The notes: generated by a model from the sequence alone, not told the origin. A DNA stretch of 64,000 bases from Lederbergia citrisecunda (GCF_018343695.1 NZ_JAGYPJ010000001.1:248001-312000), one strand, 5' to 3'. Positions 18,215-27,543 are shown, counted from the stretch's first letter. Numbers and translations: made by a program.

Positions 18215-18869
18215 TTTTTCCAAAGGACTCCTTCCTGCAATTATTGTAGATAATCAGTCTCAAGAAGTCCTTATGCTGGCTTATATGGATGAGACGGCCT
18301 TTAATAAAACCGTAGAAACGAAAGAAACATGGTTTTATTCACGCTCCAGAAATGAATATTGGAACAAGGGAGCTACTTCAGGAAACAAGCAAATCGTAAA
18401 ATCCATCCAATATGATTGCGACGGAGATACTCTTTTAATAAAGGTGGATCCGTTAGGACCAGCGTGTCATACTGGAGAGAGAACATGCTTTTTCAAATCC
18501 GTAGAGCTAGAAGGCGAAGATGCAAGTGAAGTTCAAGGTGAAAATCAAACGATTTATGCTGATTTAATGGAGGAAATCCAAGAACGGAAAATGACGCCTG
18601 TTGAGGGCTCATATACGAATTACTTGTTTACAAAAGGAATAGATAAAATCGCCAAAAAGCTTATCGAAGAGGCGGGAGAAGTCATTATTGCGGCAAAAAA
18701 TAATGACAAAGAAGAATTAGTAAACGAAACAAGTGACTTACTATATCATTGCCTCGTACTCCTTGCCGAACAAGGAGTAGCTTTAGAGGATGTGGAAGCC
18801 GAGCTTCGCAAGAGATCTTCCAAAAAAGGAAATGCCAAAAAAGAACGACGTGAAATAAATAAGTGGTGA
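18204..18869 (+). CDS. hisI: Bifunctional phosphoribosyl-AMP cyclohydrolase / phosphoribosyl-ATP pyrophosphatase
   Basis: 221 residues, a HisI-HisE fusion. HisI spans about residues 1-100 ([20 protein letters not shown], then [11 protein letters not shown] and [13 protein letters not shown] with Zn-binding Cys). HisE spans about residues 115-205 ([44 protein letters not shown]). It carries out steps 2 and 3 of the pathway. The GTG start at 18204 has GGGGAG 9 nt upstream and lies within hisF. Last gene of the operon. Confidence 0.94.
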   Translation: MKLDFSKGLLPAIIVDNQSQEVLMLAYMDETAFNKTVETKETWFYSRSRNEYWNKGATSGNKQIVKSIQYDCDGDTLLIKVDPLGPACHTGERTCFFKSVELEGEDASEVQGENQTIYADLMEEIQERKMTPVEGSYTNYLFTKGIDKIAKKLIEEAGEVIIAAKNNDKEELVNETSDLLYHCLVLLAEQGVALEDVEAELRKRSSKKGNAKKERREINKW

Positions 18870-18888
18870 AAAGAAAAGCGGTGCTGGC

Positions 18889-18934
18889 CGAAAAAGGGGC
18901 AATTTGACACAAAAGTCAATTAGCCTCTTTTTCG
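18889..18934 (+). terminator. his operon terminator
   Basis: CGAAAAAGGGGCAATTTGAC pairs with GTCAATTAGCCTCTTTTTCG through a long stem with few mismatches and a built-in T-run. Confidence 0.8.
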
Positions 18935-19001
18935 TATATCATATTATGTATATTTTTATCTATTTCTATTAATTGTTCGAGTGTCTAAAAACTAAACAAT
19001 T

Positions 19002-19030
19002 TTGACATCACTGAAAATTAAAAGTATAAT
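19002..19030 (+). promoter_or_regulatory. Consensus sigma-A promoter of the PLP-enzyme gene
   Basis: A perfect TTGACA (19002-19007) and a perfect TATAAT (19025-19030) are 17 bp apart. They lie directly upstream of the GTG start at 19066. Confidence 0.85.
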
Positions 19031-19065
19031 CGCAATATTAAAATTCGACATTGGAGTGAAATACT

Positions 19066-20211
19066 GTGAAGGACGTTTCCTTTGATACATTAGCTGTTCA
19101 CCAATCACATAAAAATAAAAACAACTTTACGAGTAAGGCTACTCCGATATTTCAAACGTCCTCATTTTCATTCAAAAATTTGGATGAACTCGAGAGTTAC
19201 TTTGAAGGCGAATCGCCATACTTATATACACGATATGGCAATCCTAATACAGATGAATTAGGTTCTGCAGTAGCTGCTTTAGAAGGTGCAGATTCGGGAG
19301 TTGCTTCTTCATCAGGGATGTCTGCTATATTGGCAGGTGTTCTGGCCGTTGCAAAAAATGGTGATCATATTGTGGCGTGCGATGATTTATATGGTGGTAC
19401 ATATCATCTATTGGATGCTGAATTAAAAAACTTTGGGATTGATGTCACATTTGTTTCATTTGCGAATGAACAAGAGATTAGAGACGCCATTCGCGAAAAT
19501 ACTAAACTATTATATACAGAATCTATTACTAATCCATTCCTGCGTGCTGAAAATATCAAGATGCTCGTTAACTTGGCTAAAGAATTCAATTTAGCTACGA
19601 TGGTCGATAATACTTTTGCTACTCCATATGTTTTACAGCCATATTTGGACGGAGTGGACCTAGTCGTTCACAGCGCTACAAAATATCTAGGTGGTCATAG
19701 TGATGTATCAGCAGGTGTCATTGTAGGTAGTGAGCAATTAATTCAATCTGCCCGTCAAAAAGTCATCAGCCTCGGTGCAAATTTAAGTCCTTTTGAAGCA
19801 TGGCTTACTTGTCGAGGAATTAAAACACTTGCATTACGAATGGAAAGACAGAATAAGAATGCTCAGTTTATTGCGGATCAACTAAATCAAAGCACACATA
19901 TTGAAAAAGTATACTACCCTAAGAAAGTTTCTGAAAAAGGAAATGGGGCAGTCGTAACAATCGAACTTTCTTCAAATTGTAATGTTCATACCTTTTTTGC
20001 TTCACTTGGCTGGATAAAAATTGTTCCATCTTTGGGCGGGGTTGAAACCTCTGTCTCCTATCCATCAGGGACATCACATCGCAATTTGCCGTCAGAAGCA
20101 CAGGTAAAACTAGGAATAAATGCTCGTGTCGTTCGCATATCAATTGGGATAGAAAATCAAACAGAAATTTTAGATCAGCTTTTATCAGCAATTAAAACAT
20201 CATTAAGATAG
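19066..20211 (+). CDS. Trans-sulfuration family PLP enzyme (cystathionine gamma-synthase / gamma-lyase type)
   Basis: 381 residues of the Cys/Met metabolism PLP family. Seen are 'YLYTRYGNPNTDELG', 'ASSSGMSAILAG', 'DDLYGGTYHLL', 'VDNTFATPYVLQP' and the Schiff-base lysine motif 'SATKYLGGHSDVSAG', with the C-terminal 'SLGGVETSVSYPS'. Family members include cystathionine gamma-synthase, O-acetylhomoserine sulfhydrylase, cystathionine beta/gamma-lyase and methionine gamma-lyase. I cannot separate these from sequence alone. It is transcribed from its own consensus promoter with no S-box, but lies just upstream of the S-box operon, which supports a role in sulfur amino acid metabolism. Confidence 0.85.
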   Translation: MKDVSFDTLAVHQSHKNKNNFTSKATPIFQTSSFSFKNLDELESYFEGESPYLYTRYGNPNTDELGSAVAALEGADSGVASSSGMSAILAGVLAVAKNGDHIVACDDLYGGTYHLLDAELKNFGIDVTFVSFANEQEIRDAIRENTKLLYTESITNPFLRAENIKMLVNLAKEFNLATMVDNTFATPYVLQPYLDGVDLVVHSATKYLGGHSDVSAGVIVGSEQLIQSARQKVISLGANLSPFEAWLTCRGIKTLALRMERQNKNAQFIADQLNQSTHIEKVYYPKKVSEKGNGAVVTIELSSNCNVHTFFASLGWIKIVPSLGGVETSVSYPSGTSHRNLPSEAQVKLGINARVVRISIGIENQTEILDQLLSAIKTSLR

Positions 20212-20232
20212 GTAAATTATTCAAAAAAGGGT

Positions 20233-20261
20233 TTGACACATCTTATAAAGTGTTTTATACT
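20233..20261 (+). promoter_or_regulatory. Promoter of the S-box operon
   Basis: TTGACA (20233-20238) and TATACT (20256-20261) are 17 bp apart. They lie about 45 bp upstream of the riboswitch aptamer. Confidence 0.8.
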
Positions 20262-20307
20262 CACTTTACAAATGAAATGTATTAGTGCTTTAAACAATTA
20301 AATTACG

Positions 20308-20465
20308 ATCTCTTATCAAGAGTGGCGGAGGGAATAGGCCCTATGAAGCCCGGCAACCTGCAAACATTATGTTTGGCAAAGGTGCTAAATCCTACAGATC
20401 ATGGATCTGGAAGATAAGAGGAGGAACCGTATTAATTCGCCCTCTTCTTATGAAGGGGGCTTTTT
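20308..20465 (+). promoter_or_regulatory. SAM-I (S-box) riboswitch with terminator
   Basis: The P1 strands ATCTCTTATC (from 20308) and GATAAGAG (to 20420) flank the conserved cores AGAGTGGCGGAGGGA, GGCCCTATGAAGCCCGGCAACC and AAGGTGCTAAATCC. This is an unmistakable S-box aptamer. A terminator follows (GCCCTCTT with AAGGGGGC, then TTTTT, 20439-20465), and the P1 3' strand can pair with its left arm to form the antiterminator. High SAM should therefore switch off the downstream transporter and ligase operon. Confidence 0.95.
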
Positions 20466-20549
20466 GATGTTTATAATGATAAAATGATCAAACTTATTTT
20501 TATTAAACCGAGTAAATCTATCATTTTAATCAAAATTGGAGGAACAAAA

Positions 20550-21518
20550 ATGAAATCATCGTTTACTAGATTTTTTATTCTATTATTAGCTTTATTCACA
20601 ATAACAGGGTGCTCGAGTAATGCAAGTGGAGCAAATGGAAAACCGAAAAAAATTATTTTGGATTACGCGTATTATTCACCAACGAGCCTCATTTTAAAAG
20701 AAAAAGGATTTGCAGAGGATTTATTTAAAAAAGAAGGAATAGAGGTAGAATTTGTACTGAGTCAAGGAAGCAATAAAGCGCTGGAGTTTTTAAATTCAAA
20801 AAGTGTTGACTTCGGTTCATCTGCTGGAGCAGCTGCGCTTCTTGCAAAGGCGAAAGGTTCTCCTATACAAACCGTTTATATTTTCTCAAAGCCAGAATGG
20901 ACTGCACTTGTATCGAAAGATTCTTCGATTAATAGTGTTGAAGATTTGAAAGGGAAAAAGGTAGCAGCAACGCTTGGAACAGATCCTTATATATTCTTAT
21001 TGCGTGCATTAGAAGATAAAGGCTTATCTGCAAAAGATGTGGAAATTATTAACCTCCAACATGCGGATGGTGCAGCGGCTCTCCTCTCTGGGGAAGTAGT
21101 TGCGTGGGCAGGACTTGATCCGCATATGGCAAGGGTTGAAAAAGAAGCAGGAGCTAATTTATTTTTCCGTAACCCAGATTTTAATACGTATGGAACGTTA
21201 AACGTTCGGACCGAATTTGCTGAAAAATACCCAGAATACGTGACAAAGGTAATTGAAGCATATGAAAAAGCTCGTCAGTGGGCGATTGATCATCCGGAAG
21301 AAACGGCTGAAATTTTAGCAAAAGAAGCGCAAATTGATATAGAAGTTGCCAAAATTCAAATTGGTCGCAATGATTTTTCCACTTCTAAACCTGGCGATGA
21401 GCAAATAGCTGCCATTACTGCTGCAGGCGATGTTTTAAAAAATGAAGGGTTAGTTGAGGGAAATGCGGATATTGAAAAAATCGTCAGAGATTTAATTAAT
21501 TCGAGCTATTTCAAATAA
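20550..21518 (+). CDS. ABC importer substrate-binding lipoprotein (SsuA/TauA-like)
   Basis: 322 residues. The signal peptide ends in TITGC (lipobox). The mature part has the NMT1/SsuA-like fold: 'LDYAYYSPTSLILKEKGF', 'VDFGSSAGAAALLAKAKGSP', 'SVEDLKGKKVAATLGTDPY'. ATG 20550 has the SD GGAGGAAC 5-8 nt upstream; in-frame codons from 20484 are within the leader. The family binds aliphatic sulfonates, taurine, thiamine precursors or nitrate. Control by an S-box points to a methionine- or sulfur-related solute, possibly a small sulfur-containing carboxylate given the linked ligase. First gene of a four-gene operon. Confidence 0.85.
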   Translation: MKSSFTRFFILLLALFTITGCSSNASGANGKPKKIILDYAYYSPTSLILKEKGFAEDLFKKEGIEVEFVLSQGSNKALEFLNSKSVDFGSSAGAAALLAKAKGSPIQTVYIFSKPEWTALVSKDSSINSVEDLKGKKVAATLGTDPYIFLLRALEDKGLSAKDVEIINLQHADGAAALLSGEVVAWAGLDPHMARVEKEAGANLFFRNPDFNTYGTLNVRTEFAEKYPEYVTKVIEAYEKARQWAIDHPEETAEILAKEAQIDIEVAKIQIGRNDFSTSKPGDEQIAAITAAGDVLKNEGLVEGNADIEKIVRDLINSSYFK

Positions 21519-21574
21519 AACTTCTTCTTGGAGAAAAACAAAGACAACTTAAAGAGCAAAAGGTGGTGCTTTTC

Positions 21575-22417
21575 ATGAATGGAAGAAGCGAATCATTAAA
21601 AATTGCGGTGGAAAAGCCGAAAACAAAAGAGTTTAAAAAGCGATCAACGAAACTTAATTTGAACTGGTTACTAGGTGGCATTATCCCTCTGATTCTGTTA
21701 ATTACATGGGAAGTGGCAGGAAGGATTGGGTTGATAGAAGCTCATCTCCTTCCAACGCCAACAAAAATCATAAATGAAATCATAAATATGGGAGCAGCTG
21801 GTACTCTTTGGGGACATATTGGGACGACATTGTTGCGAGTAGGAGCAGGATTTTTTCTAGGTACAATTGCCGCACTTATATTAGGTTCAATTGTCGGATA
21901 TTTCACTGTCTTTGAAAAATTAATGGATCCATTGATTCAAGCATTCAGATCGATTCCTTCCTTAGCTTGGGTCCCTTTATTTATCCTATGGATGGGAATT
22001 GGAGAGTCGTCAAAGGTCACTCTCATTGCTGTTGGTGTATTTTTCCCAGTATATTTAAACATTGTTTCAGGCATTCAAGGTGTTGATCGCAAACTCATTG
22101 AAGTTGGGAAAATATATGGATTTACTTCTGCACAAACATTAAGAAAAATCATTTTACCTGCATCCTTGCCATCCTTTTTAGTAGGACTGAGAAGCGGGTT
22201 AGGTCTTGGCTGGATGTTTGTCGTCGCAGCAGAAATTATGGGAGCAAGCAAAGGATTAGGCTATTTATTAGTCGTCGGTCAAAATACGTACTCGCCGCAC
22301 TTAGTAATTGCCAGTATTTTATTATTTGCCGTCATTGGCAAACTGACCGATTCTTTGTTAAAAAATATCGAGAAAAAATCACTTAGCTGGCAGGATAGCT
22401 TTTCTAATCAGCGTTAA
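21575..22417 (+). CDS. ABC importer permease (SsuC/TauC-like)
   Basis: About 280 residues with roughly six membrane helices. The EAA loop region 'IEVGKIYGFTSAQTLRKIILPASLPSFLVGL' and 'RSIPSLAWVPLFILWMGIGES' are typical of the SsuC/TauC/ThiX branch. ATG 21575 is chosen because GGTGG is 8 nt upstream; a GTG at 21563 overlaps that SD. It forms a homodimeric channel for the importer and lies between the binding protein and the ATPase. Confidence 0.87.
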   Translation: MNGRSESLKIAVEKPKTKEFKKRSTKLNLNWLLGGIIPLILLITWEVAGRIGLIEAHLLPTPTKIINEIINMGAAGTLWGHIGTTLLRVGAGFFLGTIAALILGSIVGYFTVFEKLMDPLIQAFRSIPSLAWVPLFILWMGIGESSKVTLIAVGVFFPVYLNIVSGIQGVDRKLIEVGKIYGFTSAQTLRKIILPASLPSFLVGLRSGLGLGWMFVVAAEIMGASKGLGYLLVVGQNTYSPHLVIASILLFAVIGKLTDSLLKNIEKKSLSWQDSFSNQR

Positions 22418-22431
22418 AGGAGGACTTCGAA

Positions 22432-23163
22432 ATGCTGGCCGTACAAAATATAACGAGAACTTTCAATGAAGGAAAAGCTGGTTTTCGAAATGTGACCTTT
22501 TCCATTGAGGAGGGAGAAGTAATCGGCATTCTTGGTACGAGTGGATGCGGAAAAAGCACGCTATTACGTGTCCTTTCCGGACTGGATGAGAAGTATCAAG
22601 GGCGATTTTCCTTCGCAAAAAAAGATTCAGAGCAAACGGTAGGAATGATGTTTCAAGAGCCGCGTTTAATGCCATGGCTTACAGTTAATGAAAATATTTG
22701 CTTTGGCATTCAAAAGGGACAGCAACTAGAATTGGCAAAGGAATTATTAGAATTGGTTGGTCTAGAAGAATTCGCTAATCATTATCCTAAAGATTTATCC
22801 GGTGGGATGTCACAAAGAACGGCAATTGCCAGATCATTGATTACCGAGCCGGACGTGTTGCTATTAGATGAACCATTCAGTGCTTTAGATGCTTTTACAA
22901 AAATGCAACTTCAAGATTTATTATTATCCATTTGGAAAAAAAGACAAACAACGATGATACTCGTTACTCACGATATAGATGAAGCTTTGTATTTATGCGA
23001 TCGGATTTTTATATTGCGTGGGCAACCTGGTGAATTATACGCAGAGATAGAGGTTGAACAAACAAAACCACGGTCACGAGGAAATGTGGTTTTGGCGGAG
23101 AAAAAAGCTGAAATATTAAATCTACTTGATTTAAATCGTAACTCGAAGGAGGCCCTACTATGA
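22432..23163 (+). CDS. ABC importer ATPase (SsuB/TauB-like)
   Basis: 243 residues. Walker A GTSGCGKST, Q-loop FQEPRLMPWLTV (the MFQEPRLLPW form of the nitrate/sulfonate/taurine group), signature LSGGMSQR, Walker B VLLLDEPFSALD and H-loop THDIDEAL are intact. It has a strong SD (AAGGAGGA) and its last codons overlap the ligase start at 23160, so the ligase is translationally coupled to the importer. Confidence 0.88.
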   Translation: MLAVQNITRTFNEGKAGFRNVTFSIEEGEVIGILGTSGCGKSTLLRVLSGLDEKYQGRFSFAKKDSEQTVGMMFQEPRLMPWLTVNENICFGIQKGQQLELAKELLELVGLEEFANHYPKDLSGGMSQRTAIARSLITEPDVLLLDEPFSALDAFTKMQLQDLLLSIWKKRQTTMILVTHDIDEALYLCDRIFILRGQPGELYAEIEVEQTKPRSRGNVVLAEKKAEILNLLDLNRNSKEALL

Positions 23164-24872
23164 CGAGACAATTAATTATTCCTCCATACGAAGGTTCTTA
23201 TAACGTACAAAACGATCTTGTTGGACGTAAGCCGTTTAACTGGGAAGAAGTTAAGAAACATTTTAGCTGGCATAAAACAGGGAAGGTCAATATGGCTTAT
23301 GAATGTATTGATCGACATGTTGAAGCTGGGTTTGGTGAAAAAAAAGCACTCCATTACATCGCGGAAAATAGCGAATGGTCATTAAACTATCGTGAATTGA
23401 AAGATGCGACAGATCGATGGGCAGTTGTTTTAAAAAAGCACGGAGTAAAAAAGGGAGACTTTTTATTCGTATTTTTACCAAAACATCCAGAATGCCATAT
23501 CGCTATTTTAGCGGCGATTAAACTAGGAGCGATTGTAGGTCCACTTTTTGAAGCATTTATGGAAGAAGCGATACGAGACCGAATCTCCGATTGTGAAGGG
23601 AAATTCCTTATTACAAACGAAGAATATTTACAACGTGTCCCGCTGCACGATTTACCAAGTTTAACAACGATTTTTCTAACGGATCAGCATAGCACTACTG
23701 CTAACGCTATTTCGATTCCAGAAGAGCTTCGTCAAACTGATGTAAAGGAAGACGTAATTGAATGGGTAGATCTTGAAGATGGGTTGAATATCCATTACAC
23801 GAGTGGCTCGACCGGAAAACCGAAAGGAATTATACACGCACATAGAGCGATGATTCAACAATATATAACAGGGCGATGGGTTCTTGATTTAAAAGAGGAT
23901 GATGTTTATTGGTGCACTGCCCATCCCGGCTGGGTGACAGGTTGTGTGTATGGCATATTCGCTCCATTATTGAATCGGGCAACGATTGTTTTGCATGGTG
24001 GTCGTTTCAATGCGGACAGCTGGTATGAAACGATTGAAAAAACAGGTGTGACGGTTTGGTATAGTGCTCCTACAGCATTTAGGATGCTAATGGCTGAGGG
24101 GATTGAAACTTTACAACGATATGATATCAGTACACTCCGGCATATTTTAAGTGTCGGCGAACCACTAAACCCTGAAGTCATTTACTGGAGTGTGGAACAT
24201 TTAAAACTGCGTATCCATGACACGTGGTGGATGACTGAAACAGGAGCACAATTAATTGTGAACTTGCCCACTGAACCAATCAAGCCAGGATCCATGGGAA
24301 AATCGTTCCCTACGATTGAAACTGCTATATTAGATGACGAAGGAAATCAACTACCAGTTGGTGAAGTCGGGCATCTGGCGATAAAAGGAACGTGGCCAGC
24401 CATCATGAAGGAAGTATGGAAAAACGAAGAAAAATATACATCTTATTTTCCTTTCGGTTCAGGTTGGTATTTGTCTGGTGATCTCGCATTAATAGATGAG
24501 GATAGCTATATCTTTTTCCAAGGCAGGAGCGATGATATGATCAATTCCTCTGGAGAACGAATCGGACCGTTTGAAGTGGAAAGTAAACTAATTGAACATC
24601 CAGCAGTTGCAGAAGCAGGAGTCATCGGAAAGCCAGATTTCATCCGCGGTGAGATTGTAAAAGCCTTTATCGTACTGAAAAAAGGATATACAACATCCCC
24701 AGAATTATTAGCCGATATTCGTATTTTTGTGCGTAATCGATTAGCGGCACACGCTGCTCCACGAGAAATTGAAGTAATAGAAGAATTACCGAAGACAAAA
24801 ATTAGTGGTAAAATTTTGCGCAGAGAGTTGAAGGCTAGGGAAATTGAAAAATTAAAAGTGGTTGAAGTGTAA
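23160..24872 (+). CDS. Acetyl-CoA-synthetase-like AMP-forming acyl-CoA ligase
   Basis: 570 residues, collinear with B. subtilis AcsA as I remember it. The N-terminal 'VKKHFSWHKTGKVNMAYE', 'GPLFEAFMEEAIRDR', P-loop YTSGSTGKPKG (about residue 213), 'GWVTGCVYGIFAPLLN', 'SVGEPLNPEVIYW', 'DTWWMTETG' (about 356) and A10 lysine motif SGKILRR (about 547) are seen. The Trp pair before MTETG favours a short acyl group. PKTKISGKILRR has one more residue than the AcsA form PKTRSGKIMRR. Its operon partners and SAM control suggest it activates the imported acid. The true substrate is unknown; a general acetyl- or propionyl-CoA synthetase is the alternative. Confidence 0.82.
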   Translation: MTRQLIIPPYEGSYNVQNDLVGRKPFNWEEVKKHFSWHKTGKVNMAYECIDRHVEAGFGEKKALHYIAENSEWSLNYRELKDATDRWAVVLKKHGVKKGDFLFVFLPKHPECHIAILAAIKLGAIVGPLFEAFMEEAIRDRISDCEGKFLITNEEYLQRVPLHDLPSLTTIFLTDQHSTTANAISIPEELRQTDVKEDVIEWVDLEDGLNIHYTSGSTGKPKGIIHAHRAMIQQYITGRWVLDLKEDDVYWCTAHPGWVTGCVYGIFAPLLNRATIVLHGGRFNADSWYETIEKTGVTVWYSAPTAFRMLMAEGIETLQRYDISTLRHILSVGEPLNPEVIYWSVEHLKLRIHDTWWMTETGAQLIVNLPTEPIKPGSMGKSFPTIETAILDDEGNQLPVGEVGHLAIKGTWPAIMKEVWKNEEKYTSYFPFGSGWYLSGDLALIDEDSYIFFQGRSDDMINSSGERIGPFEVESKLIEHPAVAEAGVIGKPDFIRGEIVKAFIVLKKGYTTSPELLADIRIFVRNRLAAHAAPREIEVIEELPKTKISGKILRRELKAREIEKLKVVEV

Positions 24873-24903
24873 GAAGAACCCATATCCGTTTTGGGTTCTT
24901 CTT
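24871..24903. terminator. Convergent bidirectional terminator
   Basis: AAGAAGAACCCA pairs perfectly with TGGGTTCTTCTT. It overlaps the stop codon of the ligase gene and the stop of the opposing VanZ-like gene, serving both strands. Confidence 0.8.
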
Positions 24904-25456
24904 AACTTTGTAAATATTGGTTCTTTGTCGTTTTAATATACACTTTTTTAGCTAGATCTCCTAAAGCAAACCCAATGACACCACCAGCAGTGTTTAAAAT
25001 CAAATCATCTACATCGAAGCTCCTCGGAATGATCATTCCAAAATAACTAAAGGAGAGTTGATAACTCTCAATCGTTAAACTTGTTAAGAAAACAATGATG
25101 GCTACCTTTTTTATGTTATTAATATTAAACAATAACGATAAATACACTCCAAGTGGACCCAACATTATCAAATTATAGAATGATAATTTAATAGAATTCC
25201 AAAAGAGCCAATCAGCACCATTTAGTCTATACATGGCAATCCAGTCGGAAACGAAATAAAACGGAATGTACTGGATAATAATTGTTGCCCATGATCGATC
25301 TGGTTGAATCATGATTCTCCCAGCAGTGATGAAGGACACATTCAACAAATAAATTATAAAGCTATAAAAAACGAATCTTTTAAAAAGATGTTTTGTCCTA
25401 TTTTTCGCAAAGTCCAATGCCATAGCAATGATAATGATGGAAAAAAATGCGATCAC
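24902..25456 (-). CDS. VanZ-like membrane protein
   Basis: About 184 residues with four to five membrane helices. The VanZ-like signature is seen in 'NLIMLGPLGVYLSLLF' and the C-terminal 'TIESYQLSF' then 'SFDVDDLILNTAGGVIGFA'. Family members include teicoplanin-resistance VanZ, but most are of unknown function. The start is unclear: GTG 25456 has no SD at proper distance, while GGGGGGAT about 22-27 nt upstream would better serve an in-frame ATT or ATA. It is divergent from the FAD oxidase gene. Confidence 0.8.
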   Translation of the reverse strand: MIAFFSIIIIAMALDFAKNRTKHLFKRFVFYSFIIYLLNVSFITAGRIMIQPDRSWATIIIQYIPFYFVSDWIAMYRLNGADWLFWNSIKLSFYNLIMLGPLGVYLSLLFNINNIKKVAIIVFLTSLTIESYQLSFSYFGMIIPRSFDVDDLILNTAGGVIGFALGDLAKKVYIKTTKNQYLQS

Positions 25457-25564
25457 AATAATATTGTCTATTTTTTATCCCCCCTAAGTAAATCAATTAT
25501 ATATAAAACCATCCCATATACATACAAAACTGGTAAAATATATACGGATAGAAAGGGGGAAGAA

Positions 25565-27007
25565 ATGCTTTCTCGTAGAAATATAATCATTTTTATAGTG
25601 TTATTTATTGTGATTTATTGTTTGTTTTTTCTTTTTTCCTTTCACCATAAAGAAAAAGACGAATCTTTAATGAGTGATGTTGGTCGCTTAGTTCCTATTA
25701 AAGTTAAAGAAGTAGTAAAGGGTCTGGAAGTTGAAGAGATGAAGAACCTTTTACAAGAAGCAAAGGAGCAAAACTTAAAGGTTTCGATTGCTGGAAAACA
25801 GCATAGCCAAGGGGGACATACATATTATAAGGACGGAATTGTCCTGGATATGACTACATACAACAAGGTTATTAAGGTAGATCCCGAAGAAAAACTAATT
25901 ACCGTTCAAAGCGGGGCTACTTGGGCAGATGTTCAGGAAACGATTAATCCTTATGGTCTATGTATTAAAACGATGCAGGCTCCTAATATTTTTACGATTG
26001 GAGGCTCCATGAGTGTAAATGTCCATGGAAGAGATATCCGTTTTGGACCATTAATTGAAAGCATCCTGTCCTTTCGATTGATGAATGCAAATGGAGACAT
26101 ATTAAATGTCAGCAGGACAGAAAACGAAGAATTATTTCGACTTGTCAATGGAGGGTATGGGTTATTTGGAATTATTTTAGATGTAGATATTGAGCTTACA
26201 GACGACGTTTTATATAAAGTAAGCAATGAATGGATTGATTATCATGATTACCCTGAATACTTTAAAGAAAAAGTTTTGAATTACCGTGATGTTGAAATGC
26301 ATAACGCGAGGATATCCGTTGCTCCAAAAAGCTTTTTAACGGAAATGTATGTAACGAATTATTCCTTAACAGATGAGAAAAAGCTGGAAGATTACACTGA
26401 TTTAGTAGATGAAAAATATGTCCGTAGAAATAAATTTGCATTTGGACTTTCAAGAAATTCTGATTGGGGTAAAAACTTCGTTTGGTTTGTACAAAAGCAT
26501 GCGTTTAAAGAGGGAAAAGAAAAATTTATTTCTAGAAATAATGTCATGCGTCCAGAAGTTGAGTTTTTAAATTATGAAGGAAAAAATGATACAGATATCC
26601 TTCAGGAATACTTTGTCCCAGTGGATGATTTTCCGGAATATGTTGATAGATTAAGAGAGATATTAACCGAAAATGATTTAAACGTTTTAAATATTACAGT
26701 CCGACATGTACCAAAAAACGAAGAGGCTTTTCTTTCCTATGCGAAAGAGGATATGTTTGCGCTTGTATTTTACATTAATCAAGGAATTTCTGCGAAGGAA
26801 ATAGAAAAGACAGGGGAAGTCATTAGAAAAATAATTGATTTGACGCTTGAAATGGGTGGGTCTTATTATTTACCTTACTACCATTATCCAACGAAAGAAC
26901 AAATGAGGGAGGCATACCCACTGACAGACGAATTTTTTCAAAAGAAAAAAGAATATGATCCGGATGAGAGATTCATGAACCAGTTTTATGAGGAGTATGG
27001 AAAATGA
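25565..27007 (+). CDS. Membrane-anchored FAD-binding oxidoreductase
   Basis: 480 residues. A single N-terminal membrane helix (about residues 6-26) is followed by the FAD_binding_4 (PCMH/VAO) fold: 'LKVSIAGKQHSQGGHTYY', 'LDMTTYNKVIKVDPEEKLI', 'IGGSMSVNVHGRDIR' and 'ELFRLVNGGYGLFGIILDV'. The HGR motif at the flavin-attachment region resembles aldonolactone oxidases and DprE1-like enzymes. ATG 25565 follows AAAGGGGGAAG. The catalytic domain probably faces outside given the basic N-terminus. It overlaps the MFS gene by 4 nt. The substrate is unknown; a sugar lactone, alditol or polyprenyl-sugar is plausible. Confidence 0.8.
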   Translation: MLSRRNIIIFIVLFIVIYCLFFLFSFHHKEKDESLMSDVGRLVPIKVKEVVKGLEVEEMKNLLQEAKEQNLKVSIAGKQHSQGGHTYYKDGIVLDMTTYNKVIKVDPEEKLITVQSGATWADVQETINPYGLCIKTMQAPNIFTIGGSMSVNVHGRDIRFGPLIESILSFRLMNANGDILNVSRTENEELFRLVNGGYGLFGIILDVDIELTDDVLYKVSNEWIDYHDYPEYFKEKVLNYRDVEMHNARISVAPKSFLTEMYVTNYSLTDEKKLEDYTDLVDEKYVRRNKFAFGLSRNSDWGKNFVWFVQKHAFKEGKEKFISRNNVMRPEVEFLNYEGKNDTDILQEYFVPVDDFPEYVDRLREILTENDLNVLNITVRHVPKNEEAFLSYAKEDMFALVFYINQGISAKEIEKTGEVIRKIIDLTLEMGGSYYLPYYHYPTKEQMREAYPLTDEFFQKKKEYDPDERFMNQFYEEYGK

Positions 27008-27540
27008 GATGGATCGTAATATCGCAAAGTATTGCTATTCTTGGAAGCAGTCTCGTTTTTCCGTTTTATTTAATTTTTATTAAAGAAGTTGGTGGAGGTT
27101 TTCTACAGTACGGTATTTCATATGGTTTGTTCACGATCAGTTCGTCACTTGTCCATATTATTGTAGGAAAATGGTCGGACCAATTAGGAAGAAAACTATT
27201 TTTGTTAATTGGTAGTTGGGGAATGGCGATATTATTACTATTTTTCCCTCTTGTAACAGACGTATGGCAAGTATATGGACTGCAAATTATCCTCGGAGTC
27301 ATTGGAGCAACACAAAAGACTAGTGAAAAGGCGATGCTTGCTGACTTTACTGAACGAGGAAAACGTGGAAGGGCTATCGGGAAATACCATTTCTGGACAT
27401 CGATTTTTACAGGAATTGCTGTCATGCTTGGGGGCTTTATTATTGATTTATTTACATTGGACATTATTTTTTATATAAGCTCACTCATTTTATTCAGTAG
27501 CGGCTTTTTTGTTTTAAAAATAGTAGAAAAGGAGAATTGA
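27004..27540 (+). CDS. Half-length MFS-type membrane protein
   Basis: 178 residues with about six membrane helices, half the size of a usual MFS carrier. The conserved loop between helices 2 and 3 is present as 'GKWSDQLGRKLFLLIG', and 'GATQKTSEKAMLADF' resembles the helix 4-5 region. A clean stop is followed 3 bp later by the next gene, so I see no remnant of a C-terminal half. It is either a truncated carrier or one of the stand-alone six-helix MFS proteins that could dimerise. It is translationally coupled to the FAD oxidase. Confidence 0.75.
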   Translation: MRWIVISQSIAILGSSLVFPFYLIFIKEVGGGFLQYGISYGLFTISSSLVHIIVGKWSDQLGRKLFLLIGSWGMAILLLFFPLVTDVWQVYGLQIILGVIGATQKTSEKAMLADFTERGKRGRAIGKYHFWTSIFTGIAVMLGGFIIDLFTLDIIFYISSLILFSSGFFVLKIVEKEN

Positions 27541-27543
27541 ATA

